Assembly (NCBI RefSeq): GCF_039541115.1
Contig: NZ_BAABFP010000004.1
Span: 422,005-486,004, forward strand
Direction: 5' to 3'
From: Angustibacter luteus
Lineage (GTDB): Bacteria; Actinomycetota; Actinomycetes; Actinomycetales; Angustibacteraceae
DNA length: 64,000 nucleotides
Below are positions 33,599-42,378 of the stretch, one piece after another; position 1 is the stretch's first letter, and every line of letters starts with the position of its first letter. The position numbers and the translations under genes were made by a program. Below the pieces are notes generated by a model. The model had not been told where the DNA came from. It saw only the letters and a list, made by a program, of their open reading frames with translations, and did not search any database.

Positions 33599-35629
33599 AT
33601 GACCGAAACCATGCTCTTCTTGGTACTCGGGTTCGGCGCGGGTGCGATCTACGGCATTCTTGCCCTGGGCCTCGTGCTGAAGTATCGGGCCGCGGGTGTC
33701 GTTGACTTTGCGCATGGCGCAGTCGCGATGATGTGCGCCTTCCAATTCGTGTCCCTGCGCGACGACGGCGACTTCACGTTTCCCTGGCCCGTGCTCCCGC
33801 ACACACTGCACATCTCTGACACCGGGGTACCGCTCCCGACCAGCATCGCGTGGACGCTGATCTTCTCGGCTCTGCTCGGGGCCTTGCTCTACTACGTGGT
33901 CTACAGGCCATTGCAGCGGTCGACGCCGCTCACCAAGGTCTGCGCCTCGGTCGGCGTGATGCTGTACCTGCAGGCCACGGCCGTCCTCAACTACGGCACC
34001 TCCGGTCGATCCACGGCTCCCGTCCTGCCCAGCAGCACGATCACTATCGCTGGGGTGCCGATCCCGACCGACAGGTTGTGGCTCAGTGCCCTTGTCGTCC
34101 TACTCGCTCTCGTGCTCGCCTACGTGTACCGCCGAACGCTATTCGGGCTGCGCACCAGAGCTGGAGCCGAGAGCGATGTTGGCTCCGCGGTCATGGGCCT
34201 GTCGTCCACTCGCATCGCGATGCAGAACTGGATTCTCGCGACGGTCCTCGCTGGCGTCTCAGGCATTCTCCTGTCGCCCATCTCGAACCTGGACCCGACT
34301 TCGTACACGCTCTTCATCGTTCCCGCGCTGTGTGTCGCGCTCCTGGCAGGATTCCGCTCGTTCATCGGCACCGCACTTGCCGGACTAGCCCTCGGCATGG
34401 CCCAGTCCCAGATCGTGCACATTCTCTCGTCGCACCAGAACCTGCCCCAGCAAGGAATCTCAGAAGGTATCCCGTTCCTTGTCATCCTCGTCATCATGAC
34501 CTGGCGCGGTCGAAGCCTCATCCCTCGTGGCGAGCTAGCCGACCCCGACTATCCGAAGGTTGGTCGGCCCAGCGCTCCCTTCAAGACCGCGCTGCTGACC
34601 CTGATTGCCGGCTCAGTCGTCCTGATGCTGCTGCACGGCTCACTCAAGGCCGCCTTCATGACCTCGATCATCTGGACCTGTCTGGCACTCTCGCTTGTAG
34701 TCCTGACTGGATTTGTCGGACAGGTTTCATTGGCGCAGTTGAGCTTCGCAGGATTCTCCGGCTTCATCGTGGCACGCGTCTCCGCAGACCTGGGCATCAA
34801 CTTCCCCTTGTCGCTGCTTATCGCCTCGGTCGCCGCGGTACCGCTGGGTCTGCTCATCGGACTGCCGGCCCTGCGCGTCCGCGGCGTCAACTTGGCCATC
34901 GTGACGCTCGCCGCTGGATCCGCGCTCGACGTCCTCCTGTTCAACAACGCGAAGTTCAGCGGAGGGGACAGCGGTTTGACCGTCCCGACCCCGACGTTCA
35001 TGGGCTTCAACTTGGGGATTGCCTCAGGACCTGACTACCCGCGAACCATCTTTGGTGTTCTCATCCTCGCGATCGTCATCGGCGTCGGCGTCGTGGTCGC
35101 GCGGCTGCGCAACTCATCCACTGGGCGCATGCTCTTGGCCGTACGTTCGAACGAGCGCGCAGCCGCGGCGTCGGGCATCAATGTTCCCCGAGCCAAGCTG
35201 TTGGCGTTCGGCATCTCGAGCTTCATCGCGGGCCTTGGTGGCGTGCTCCTGGCGTATCAGCAAGGCAGCGTGTCCGCGTCCTCGTTCGGGGTATTCCAGT
35301 CCCTTGGCCTGCTCGCCATCGCGTACGTCGCCGGCATAGGTCGAATTTCTGGCGCCGTCGTAGCGGGCCTGCTCCTGTCGGGTGCGGGACTCATGGTCAG
35401 CGCCTTCGACAAGTACCTCGGGCTCGGGATCTACCAGGCGGTCATCGCTGGCATCGCGCTCACGTTGACCGCTATCCAGAACCCGAACGGAATCGCAACG
35501 CCGATCCCGAGCGGGAAGAGCCCAGCGAACGCACTGGAGCGTTGGGGCCACTGGCTCGTCGGCCGTGGGGGTCACACGGCTGTGGCCGGAGAGAGTCAAC
35601 CGGTGACCTCCCGTCAGGACGCAGCATGA
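33599..35629 (+). CDS. Fused LivH-LivM ABC permease
   Basis: A 676-residue membrane protein joining two HAAT permease subunits: LivH-like part about residues 1-305 (GFGAGAIYGILALGLVLKYR, then VDFAHGAVAM) and LivM-like part about 325-640 (TGFVGQVSLAQLSFAGFSGF, then GLPALRVRGVNLAIVTLA and RSNERAAAASGINVPRAKLL). Each half shows about eight hydrophobic segments and the EAA-like coupling region. The two subunits are separate proteins in enterobacteria; the fusion is known in actinobacteria. Forms the channel fed by the lipoprotein and driven by LivG/LivF. Confidence 0.92.
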   Translation: MTETMLFLVLGFGAGAIYGILALGLVLKYRAAGVVDFAHGAVAMMCAFQFVSLRDDGDFTFPWPVLPHTLHISDTGVPLPTSIAWTLIFSALLGALLYYVVYRPLQRSTPLTKVCASVGVMLYLQATAVLNYGTSGRSTAPVLPSSTITIAGVPIPTDRLWLSALVVLLALVLAYVYRRTLFGLRTRAGAESDVGSAVMGLSSTRIAMQNWILATVLAGVSGILLSPISNLDPTSYTLFIVPALCVALLAGFRSFIGTALAGLALGMAQSQIVHILSSHQNLPQQGISEGIPFLVILVIMTWRGRSLIPRGELADPDYPKVGRPSAPFKTALLTLIAGSVVLMLLHGSLKAAFMTSIIWTCLALSLVVLTGFVGQVSLAQLSFAGFSGFIVARVSADLGINFPLSLLIASVAAVPLGLLIGLPALRVRGVNLAIVTLAAGSALDVLLFNNAKFSGGDSGLTVPTPTFMGFNLGIASGPDYPRTIFGVLILAIVIGVGVVVARLRNSSTGRMLLAVRSNERAAAASGINVPRAKLLAFGISSFIAGLGGVLLAYQQGSVSASSFGVFQSLGLLAIAYVAGIGRISGAVVAGLLLSGAGLMVSAFDKYLGLGIYQAVIAGIALTLTAIQNPNGIATPIPSGKSPANALERWGHWLVGRGGHTAVAGESQPVTSRQDAA

Positions 35630-35719
35630 CGGTCGCAGGCCGGCCGCGCGTTTGTGGTCCGGTTGACGTCATTTGGCCCGCAGGGTCGTGTCTTGACCCG
35701 GTCGACCCCTGGACCTCCC

Positions 35720-37900
35720 GTGATCACAAGGGTCGCTGAGGGCGAGCTGCGGGTCGCCCGCGAACTGCACGATTTCGTGCGCCTGGAAGCGCTCCCCGGA
35801 ACAGGGTTGGACGAGAGAGGCTTCTGGTCGGGCGCCGCCGAGATGGTCGGTGATCTCCGGCCAGGTTTGAACGCCCTCCTGCAAGAGCGCGTGGCGATAC
35901 AAGCTGCCCTCGACGTGTACAACAGTGATCAGAATCTTCCAAAGCAAGGTGGGGGCTACGAGGCATTCCTTCGTTCGATCGAGTACGTCGTCCCCGAGCC
36001 AGAGGACTTCGAGATCACGACAACTCGCGTCGATCAGGAAATATCAAGTCAGCCGGGACCTCAGCTCGTGGTGCCGCTGCTCAATGCCAGGTTCGCAACG
36101 AACGCGGCGAACGCGCGGTGGGGCTCGCTTTACGACGCGCTCTATGGGACCGATGCGGTTCCCGAGTCTGGTCGGTTAGCGCGCAGCCGGGGGTACAACC
36201 CGGCACGCGGGGACGAGGTCATCGGCCGAGGCAGGCGCTTCTTGGACGAGATCTTCCCGCTGACCGTTGGCTCGCATCGAAGCGCAACGTCGTATGAGGT
36301 TGGTGCTGCCGGCCTGGTGGTCCACCAAGGTGAAGAAGTCACCGTCCTCCAACGCCCCGAAGCCTTCATCGGATACATCGGCCCTCGGGAAGGCCCCTCC
36401 AGTGTCGTGCTCGTGCATCACGGGCTACACGTCATCCTCGAGTTCGACCGCGGCCACCAGATCGGTGCGAGAGACGCAGCCGGCATCTGCGACATCGTCG
36501 TCGAAGCTGCCGTCACAGCGATCATGGATCTTGAGGACTCTGTGGCTGCCGTCGACGCATCGGACAAGGTCCGCGGGTACCGAAACTGGCTTGGACTGAT
36601 GCAGGGGACACTGACGGCCGAGGTGGTCAAGAAGGATGCGTCCTTCACACGCCGGCTGCACGCGGATCGCGTGTTCAGGACGACCAGCGGCGGCGTAACC
36701 ACCCTCAAGGGCACTGCGCTGCTGATGGTGCGGCACGTCGGGCATCACATGACGACCGACTCAATCCTGGACTCTCAGGGGAACGAAGTACCCGAAGGAA
36801 TCGTGGATGCCCTCATCACCGCGGTCTGCGGTTTGCACGATCTCCGCGGTCCGCGGGCCGGTAGCAACTCACGGGTCGGCTCGATCTATGTGGTCAAGCC
36901 AAAGATGCACGGACCGAAGGAGGTTGCCTTCGCGTGTGAGCTCCTCCGTCGCACCGAGCAGCTCCTAGGTCTGGAGGCGTGCACGATCAAGATCGGCATC
37001 ATGGACGAGGAGCGCCGCACCTCCGCCAACCTCAAGGCATGCATCCATGCCGCCAGCGATCGCGTGGCATTCATCAATACGGGTTTCCTCGACCGGACTG
37101 GCGACGAGATTCACTCCTCGTTGTTGGCCGGACCAATGGTTCGCAAGGCTGCCATGAAGCGTCAGCCATGGATGCGCGAGTACGAGACGCAGAACGTGTC
37201 GATCGGACTGTCCTGCGGATTCCGGGGACGCGCTCAGATCGGCAAGGGCATGTGGCCGGCGCCCGACAACATGGCCGAGATGCTTGAGCAGAAGGTCTCG
37301 CATCCCTTGTCGGGCGCCAGCTGCGCCTGGGTTCCCTCACCAACAGCTGCCACTCTGCATGCCCTCCACTACCACGCCGTGGATGTCCTGACGCATCAGG
37401 CGGAGCTCGCCCGGCCATCTCGCCATCGAAACCTGGCGCAACTGCTGACAGTCCCCCTGGGGAACCCAGACCAATGGACATCCGAGCAGCGAAGCGCGGA
37501 GATCGATAACAACATTCAGGGCATCCTTGGGTACGCAGTTCGGTGGGTCAACGACGGAGTGGGCTGCTCTAAAGTGCCCGACATCGATGGCACCCCCCTC
37601 ATGGAGGACAGGGCGACCTGTCGGATCAGCTCGCAGATCGTCGCGAACTGGCTGCAGCACGGCGTTGTTGACACCGAGCAAGTTGAGGACTCGCTGCGTC
37701 GCATGGCTCTCGTCGTTGACGCCCAAAACGCAGACCAGCCTGCATATCAACCGATGGCCCCGTCATACGACGGAAGCGCTTTCCTCGCCGCCCGCGAACT
37801 TGTCATGTCGGCAGCAGAGCAGCCGTGTGGGTACACCGAACTGGTACTGCGCCGCTGGCGGCGCATTCAGAAGCGTGCCATCCCCGCGAAGCCACCCTGA
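35720..37900 (+). CDS. glcB: Malate synthase G
   Basis: A 726-residue monomeric malate synthase, which condenses glyoxylate and acetyl-CoA to malate. Signatures are VLVHHGLH-to-ITDLEDS-type block (IMDLEDSVAAVDASDK), RAGSNSRVGSIYVVKPKMHG, KIGIMDEERRTSANLKACI and FINTGFLDRTGDEIHSS. The GTG at 35720 starts VITRVAEGELRVAREL, which fits the family N-terminus; an earlier in-frame GTG (35654) would add 22 unrelated residues. It lies 90 bases after the permease in the same direction. Its presence implies that the imported compound yields glyoxylate or C2 units. Confidence 0.95.
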   Translation: MITRVAEGELRVARELHDFVRLEALPGTGLDERGFWSGAAEMVGDLRPGLNALLQERVAIQAALDVYNSDQNLPKQGGGYEAFLRSIEYVVPEPEDFEITTTRVDQEISSQPGPQLVVPLLNARFATNAANARWGSLYDALYGTDAVPESGRLARSRGYNPARGDEVIGRGRRFLDEIFPLTVGSHRSATSYEVGAAGLVVHQGEEVTVLQRPEAFIGYIGPREGPSSVVLVHHGLHVILEFDRGHQIGARDAAGICDIVVEAAVTAIMDLEDSVAAVDASDKVRGYRNWLGLMQGTLTAEVVKKDASFTRRLHADRVFRTTSGGVTTLKGTALLMVRHVGHHMTTDSILDSQGNEVPEGIVDALITAVCGLHDLRGPRAGSNSRVGSIYVVKPKMHGPKEVAFACELLRRTEQLLGLEACTIKIGIMDEERRTSANLKACIHAASDRVAFINTGFLDRTGDEIHSSLLAGPMVRKAAMKRQPWMREYETQNVSIGLSCGFRGRAQIGKGMWPAPDNMAEMLEQKVSHPLSGASCAWVPSPTAATLHALHYHAVDVLTHQAELARPSRHRNLAQLLTVPLGNPDQWTSEQRSAEIDNNIQGILGYAVRWVNDGVGCSKVPDIDGTPLMEDRATCRISSQIVANWLQHGVVDTEQVEDSLRRMALVVDAQNADQPAYQPMAPSYDGSAFLAARELVMSAAEQPCGYTELVLRRWRRIQKRAIPAKPP

Positions 37901-38058
37901 CCGCCAACGCCCCAGGACCGGAGCCACGTTTGCCTCGGCCCGAACTCGTTGACCTCAGTCCGAGGGCCCTAGGGAGGGTCCGAGGACAAGTCGGTTTCAG
38001 GAACAGTGGGAGACCGCCCCCGACGCATTTGCGTCGGCTCAGACCTGGCCCGCCATGC

Positions 38059-38072
38059 GGACCAGTGGACCG
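38059..38072. promoter_or_regulatory. GGACCAnTGGwCC operator, site 6
   Basis: GGACCAGTGGACCG lies 71-84 bases upstream of the CoA-transferase start, in the 242-base gap after malate synthase. It places the CoA-transferase/dehydrogenase pair in the same putative regulon as livG and the monooxygenase. Confidence 0.55.
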
Positions 38073-38142
38073 TATAGCGGTTCGCATGACATGCTGGTGC
38101 CTCCGCCAGTCATCGCGTGAGCCTTGACCCGTCTGGAGAATC

Positions 38143-39381
38143 GTGTCCGAACTACCACTGAGTGGAGTACGCGTCGTCGATCTGACACGTGCTCTGGCTG
38201 GCCCGTTCTGCACCTCACTGCTCGGCGACTTCGGTGCTGACGTCGTGAAGGTCGAGGGACTGCCGCTCGGCGACGCCACACGACACTGGCCGCCGTTCAA
38301 TGGAGCGCGAAGCCTCTACTTCCTGAGCACGAACCGCAACAAGCGGTCGATTGCGCTCGACCTGCGCACGCCGGAAGCCAAGTCGATCTTGTCTGACCTT
38401 GTCGCCGACGCCGACGTCCTCGTGGAGAACTTTCGCCCCGGTGTGCTGACCAAGCTTGGCTTGGACCCAGCACGGCTGCGGCAAGAGCGACCGGACCTCG
38501 TGATCTCTAGCATCAGTGGATTCGGCGAGGTCGGCCCGATGAGTCAGGACGTCGGACTCGATCAGGTGGCCCAGGGCATGGCCGGGCTGATGTCGGTTAC
38601 TGGTGCAGGAGACCAGACACCGATGAGAGTCGGCATTCCGGTGGTCGACCTCGCAGCCGGCATGCTCTCCGCCTTCGGGGTCGCCGCCAGCCTGGCTGGA
38701 CGGGCGCACAATGGGCGCGCCAGCCGGGTGAACGCCTCGCTCCTTGAGAGCGCGATCTCGATGATGACGTTCCAAGCGCAGCGCTACCTCTCGCTTGGCG
38801 AAGTCCCCGATCCGCAGGGCAACGACCATCCATTGATCTCGCCGTACGGCACCTTCCAGGCATCCGACGGCAGCCTGAACGTCGCCGTTGGGTCCCAAGC
38901 CCAATGGGTGTCGCTCTGTGACGTGCTCGGGTCTCCGGAGCTCGCCTCGCGCCCCGAATACGCCGAGCCCGCGCAGCGCACACACAATCGCCGTGCGCTG
39001 TCAGATGAGCTCAACGCCCTCTTTATGACCCGGCCCGCCGATGACTGGATGGCGGCCCTGCGGCAAGTCGGGGTGCCATGCGGACCGGTGTACGCGATGG
39101 ACGAGGTCTTCGCGGATGCCCAAGTGCAAGCCCTCGGGATGGTTCGAACCGTCGGAGAAGGCCCGGAAGCCGATGTGCTCCTTCGAGGTCCCCTCTGGGT
39201 CGATGAGCAGGCCAGTGGAATCACCCGACGACCACCACTATTGGGTGAGCACAGCCGCGAGGTCCTTCACGAGCTCGGCTACGTCGACGACCTGGTGGAC
39301 AACCTCGTGCGCCGCGGTGTCGTTGGAACGGCCGACCGGGACATCGCCGCTGCGCAGTCCACTGCGGAGGCCAGATCGTGA
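38143..39381 (+). CDS. Class III (CaiB/BaiF) CoA-transferase
   Basis: A 412-residue family III CoA-transferase, which moves CoA from a donor thioester to a carboxylic acid. The predicted catalytic aspartate is Asp140 in GLDQVAQGMAGLMSVTG; N-terminal SGVRVVDLTRALAGP and GADVVKVE, ENFRPG and C-terminal RRPPLLGEHSREVLHELGY are family blocks. Full length. The GTG start has GGAG five bases upstream. It overlaps the dehydrogenase by four bases (GTGA), suggesting activation of the substrate followed directly by alpha,beta-desaturation. Confidence 0.93.
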   Translation: MSELPLSGVRVVDLTRALAGPFCTSLLGDFGADVVKVEGLPLGDATRHWPPFNGARSLYFLSTNRNKRSIALDLRTPEAKSILSDLVADADVLVENFRPGVLTKLGLDPARLRQERPDLVISSISGFGEVGPMSQDVGLDQVAQGMAGLMSVTGAGDQTPMRVGIPVVDLAAGMLSAFGVAASLAGRAHNGRASRVNASLLESAISMMTFQAQRYLSLGEVPDPQGNDHPLISPYGTFQASDGSLNVAVGSQAQWVSLCDVLGSPELASRPEYAEPAQRTHNRRALSDELNALFMTRPADDWMAALRQVGVPCGPVYAMDEVFADAQVQALGMVRTVGEGPEADVLLRGPLWVDEQASGITRRPPLLGEHSREVLHELGYVDDLVDNLVRRGVVGTADRDIAAAQSTAEARS

Positions 39382-41177
39382 GCGATGAGGCCGGTTCGCT
39401 GATCCTGTCCGAACCGGACCTACATTTCATGCTGTACGACTGGCTCGATGTCGAGAAGCTCACTGAGCATGAGCGATTTGCCGAACACTCGCGCGAGGTC
39501 TTCGATGCTGTGCTCGACCTGGCCGCCGATCTCGCGACGCTGAACTTCGCCCCGCACAATCGCCTCAGCGACCTAAATGAGCCGACCTTCGACGGTGCAC
39601 ACGTAGCCGTCATACCTGAGGTCGCGCAGGCGCTACAGGCCTACGGCAGGTCGGGTCTGCTCGGCAGCGCCATGGACGAAGCAGTCGGTGGCGGACAGCT
39701 GCCGCAAGTCGTCGGTCGTGCATGCTTCACGTGGCTGCAGGCGGCCAACTCGGCCACGGCTGCATATCCACTACTCACCATGGGCAACGCCAACCTCCTG
39801 GCCACCTTCGGCACGCCACAGCAGATCGAACAATTCGTTCGCCCGATGGTCGAGGGCCGGTTCTTCGGCACGATGTGCTTGTCGGAGTCGCAGGCAGGCT
39901 CATCGCTCGGCGACGTGACCACCCGCGCAGTGCCGCAGCCGGACGGCACTTTTCGACTCTTCGGCGACAAGATGTGGATCAGTGGCGGCGACCACGAGAT
40001 GAGCGAGAACATCCTGCACCTCGTGCTGGCGCGGGTCGAAGGAGCGCCCGCCGGCGTTCGGGGACTGAGTCTGTTTCTGGTGCCGCGCATACTCCTGGGC
40101 GAGGACGGCAGCCCGGGGCAACGCAATGACGTGATCGCCACCGGGCTGAATCACAAGATGGGCTACCGAGGCACCGTCAACGCCGTGCTGGCCTTCGGCA
40201 GCGGAAGCCACCTCCCCGACGGTGAGCCCGGAGCGATCGGTCAGCTGGTCGGAGAGCTCGGACACGGCCTCGATCACATGTTCCACATGATGAACGAGGC
40301 CCGGGTTGCAGTGGGCGCCAGCGCCGTCGGACTGGGGTACACGAGCTACCTGCACGCCCTTGCCTACGCGCGGGCTCGTTCGCAGGGGAGACTTCCTGGT
40401 CACAAGGATCCACGAACGCCTCAGGTCGCCCTCATCGTCCACCCGGACGTTCGTCGGATGTTGCTCGCCAGCAAGTCGTACGTCGAGGGCGGACTCGCCC
40501 TGGTTCTGTACGCCGCCAAGCTTCTCGACCTGAAAGCAATCGCCGACGACGAAGAAGAGGCTGCGCGCCTCGACCTCCTGTTGGGTGTGCTCACCCCGAT
40601 CGTTAAGGCCTGGCCCTCACAGTGGTGCCGCAAGGCCAATGATCTCTCCATCCAGATACATGGCGGCGCCGGCTACACGCGGGACTTCCCGGTCGAACAG
40701 TTCTATCGAGATGCTCGGTTGAACCCGATCCATGAAGGCACCGACGGCATACAGGCGCTGGACCTACTCGTGCGAAAGCTGGCGACGCCTACGCTGACTG
40801 AGCTCGAGGTGCTGCGAGCATCCTGTCAAGCAACGATAGATAAGACTCCCGAGGAGCTTTCCGCCTTCGCGGGGCAGCTAGGCGGAGCTGTCGACCTTCT
40901 CGTTGGAGTGACACAGCGGTTGCGCGACGCTGGCGACCCACTGTTGCTCGCTGCTCAGGCCACTGCGTTCGCCGATGCGGCCGGACACATTGTGGTTGCC
41001 TGGATGTGGCTCGAGCAGATGATCGCTGCCCAACGTGGTGCCAACCGAATCCATGAGGGCAAGCGGCTGGCCGGTCGGTACTTCTTCGCCTACGAGCTCC
41101 CCATGGCAGTTCGCACACTCGACCTCGTCGACGATCACGACCGCATCGTCGTGGATCTGGATGACAACTTCCTGTGA
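39378..41177 (+). CDS. Long acyl-CoA dehydrogenase with C-terminal extension (DmdC-like)
   Basis: A 599-residue FAD acyl-CoA dehydrogenase, longer than the usual ~380-400 residues. Core blocks are MCLSESQAGSSLGDVTTRA (FAD site), GDKMWISGGDHE, LNHKMGYRGT, IQIHGGAGYTRDFPVEQFYR and the active-site region IHEGTDGIQALDL; a further ~125-residue helical C-terminal domain follows. This architecture is shared with 3-methylmercaptopropionyl-CoA dehydrogenase (DmdC) and related long enzymes. It starts within the CoA-transferase stop (GTGA). The real substrate is unknown; DmdC activity is only one possibility. Confidence 0.92.
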   Translation: MSDEAGSLILSEPDLHFMLYDWLDVEKLTEHERFAEHSREVFDAVLDLAADLATLNFAPHNRLSDLNEPTFDGAHVAVIPEVAQALQAYGRSGLLGSAMDEAVGGGQLPQVVGRACFTWLQAANSATAAYPLLTMGNANLLATFGTPQQIEQFVRPMVEGRFFGTMCLSESQAGSSLGDVTTRAVPQPDGTFRLFGDKMWISGGDHEMSENILHLVLARVEGAPAGVRGLSLFLVPRILLGEDGSPGQRNDVIATGLNHKMGYRGTVNAVLAFGSGSHLPDGEPGAIGQLVGELGHGLDHMFHMMNEARVAVGASAVGLGYTSYLHALAYARARSQGRLPGHKDPRTPQVALIVHPDVRRMLLASKSYVEGGLALVLYAAKLLDLKAIADDEEEAARLDLLLGVLTPIVKAWPSQWCRKANDLSIQIHGGAGYTRDFPVEQFYRDARLNPIHEGTDGIQALDLLVRKLATPTLTELEVLRASCQATIDKTPEELSAFAGQLGGAVDLLVGVTQRLRDAGDPLLLAAQATAFADAAGHIVVAWMWLEQMIAAQRGANRIHEGKRLAGRYFFAYELPMAVRTLDLVDDHDRIVVDLDDNFL

Positions 41178-41235
41178 ATGTCGGCCTCCCCGGACAATGG
41201 GTAGGTCATGAGGTCGAGTCGACCTCCAGATCCAG

Positions 41236-41358
41236 CTAGCAATACTCGCTCGCGTCCCAGACGCTGTCGGCGTAGTGCTCCATCGTGAACATCGCGGCAC
41301 GAAGAAGCCGAACCTCAGAGCGGTCGAAGGTCAGGCTTCCGTCGTCGCTCCGTCGCAT
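41236..41358 (-). CDS. Small 40-residue hypothetical protein
   Basis: A short frame (ATG at 41358, TAG at 41236) whose product begins MRRSDDGSLTFDRSEVRLLR and ends AAMFTMEHYADSVWDASEYC. The acidic/amphipathic composition with SEVRLLRAAM and two Trp/Tyr-rich turns is unlike shadow-frame translations nearby. The ribosome site is weak. It occupies part of the 355-base gap after the dehydrogenase gene; the remainder of the gap has one copy of the CGGCAGATCCGGGC repeat and no other gene. Family unknown. Confidence 0.4.
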   Translation of the reverse strand: MRRSDDGSLTFDRSEVRLLRAAMFTMEHYADSVWDASEYC

Positions 41359-41427
41359 CGCTGGACCCTACGACTGTGATCGTCGAGAAGCAATCAGTTG
41401 CCGCTCATAGGCAAGACCGCGCACGGT

Positions 41428-41446
41428 CGGCGGCAGATCCGGGCGG
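41428..41446 (+). repeat. Dispersed GCGGCAGATCCGGGC repeat, copy a
   Basis: CGGCGGCAGATCCGGGCGG, a single copy of the element that is tandemly repeated at 42189-42318, here upstream of the small membrane protein gene. Confidence 0.55.
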
Positions 41447-41532
41447 CTTGGGAGCAGGTCCAAGGTCAGCAGACGAGTGGCGTTTTGCGCAGAACGACGG
41501 CGCTGCGTCACGGGCCCGGCTAGCGTCGCCGC

Positions 41533-41838
41533 ATGCTCCTGCGCCGCCGCCCTGCCCTCCTGCTGTTCGTGTCGCTTGTGGTGCTGTTGTTCGGCGTGTG
41601 GCTACTGCTGGCTGAAAGCCCGCTTCTGAGGCCCTGGGAGCACCTGTCGGACGCGGATCTAGAGAGCTACCGCAAGGTCCTGCCCGAGACGTGTGGATTG
41701 GTCTGCACTCTTGACTCGACGGATAGGCAGACGTTGATGGGCGCTGCGCTCACGGCGCTTGGCGTTGTCGGGCTCGGCTTCTCTGGCTGGGCCGCAGTGT
41801 CGAAGCGGCGCCACATCACTACCCCAAAGGCGTCCTAG
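41533..41838 (+). CDS. Small two-helix membrane protein
   Basis: A 101-residue protein with two hydrophobic segments (about 8-27, LLLFVSLVVLLFGVWLLLAE, and about 68-87, ALTALGVVGLGFSGWAAV) flanking a 40-residue extracytoplasmic loop with two cysteines (ETCGLVCTLD) that could form a disulfide. Basic residues precede the first helix and follow the second, so both ends are probably inside. No family recognised and no co-directional partner closer than 25 bases. Confidence 0.65.
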   Translation: MLLRRRPALLLFVSLVVLLFGVWLLLAESPLLRPWEHLSDADLESYRKVLPETCGLVCTLDSTDRQTLMGAALTALGVVGLGFSGWAAVSKRRHITTPKAS

Positions 41839-41842
41839 GAGC

Positions 41843-41861
41843 CGCCCTCACCGCGGCAGAT
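41843..41861 (+). repeat. Dispersed GCGGCAGAT repeat, copy b
   Basis: CGCCCTCACCGCGGCAGAT matches the junction of two units of the tandem array at 42189-42318. It lies in the 25-base gap between the membrane protein gene and the MafI-like gene. Confidence 0.55.
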
Positions 41862-41863
41862 GA

Positions 41864-42163
41864 GTGCGTTTCATGTGGCACGATTTCGCCGTGGACCGCG
41901 CCTGCTACGAGGAGATCGCCGGCATCCTGCACGGACTTCTGATCCGGCTGGATGACCGACTGCCTGGCAAGGACATCACGCTGATCGCGGAGTTCATCGA
42001 CGCGAACGAACTGGGTTTGGCCTTGGAGCAGTTGGCCGACGTACTGAGCGAGGACGAGAAGCCGCTCTCGCCAGAGGAGCGGGCCAACATACTTGCTCTC
42101 GTCGATCGCATGCAGATGGATGATCGAGTCCCTCACGCCTTGACCTTCTGTCCGGCGAGGTAG
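41864..42163 (+). CDS. MafI-like immunity-type protein
   Basis: A 99-residue helical acidic protein. The central block ITLIAEFIDANELGLALEQL, followed by ADVLSEDEKPLSPEERANIL and a C-terminal MDDRVP segment, resembles MafI-type immunity proteins that neutralise secreted toxins. No toxin gene is recognisable next to it, so it would be an orphan. GTG 41864 or ATG 41873 could start it; neither has a clear ribosome site, because the upstream sequence is a copy of the dispersed repeat. Confidence 0.6.
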   Translation: MRFMWHDFAVDRACYEEIAGILHGLLIRLDDRLPGKDITLIAEFIDANELGLALEQLADVLSEDEKPLSPEERANILALVDRMQMDDRVPHALTFCPAR

Positions 42164-42188
42164 CGCCCAAGGCGCGCCCGTGCACGCT

Positions 42189-42318
42189 CCGCGGCAGATC
42201 CGGGCGAGCGGTCGCCCTCACCGCGGCAGATCCGGGCGAGCGGTCGCCCTCACCGCGGCAGATCCGGGCGAGCGGTCGCCCTCACCGCGGCAGATCCGGG
42301 CGAGCGTAGGCGCCCTCA
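42189..42318 (+). repeat. Four tandem 32-bp repeats
   Basis: Three identical abutting 32-bp units (42189-42220, 42221-42252, 42253-42284), each beginning CCGCGGCAGATCCGGGCGAG and ending GTCGCCCTCA, and a fourth diverged unit from 42285. Another partial copy (CGCCCTCAACGCGGCAGG) follows at 42311. Related single copies occur at 41428, 41843, 42995 and 43670, always between genes. There are no unique spacers. Confidence 0.85.
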
Positions 42319-42378
42319 ACGCGGCAGGAGCGGATGGCTACAGCCGCTGGTGCGGGGGGGGCGTCGGGTGACCCTCGC

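Noticed and set aside
35654-35719. Longer malate synthase N-terminus
   Set aside because: The 22 extra residues are unlike the family N-terminus and GTG 35720 begins the conserved sequence.
42189-42318. CRISPR-like array
   Set aside because: The 32-bp units abut with no unique spacers and no cas gene is nearby; it is a plain tandem repeat.
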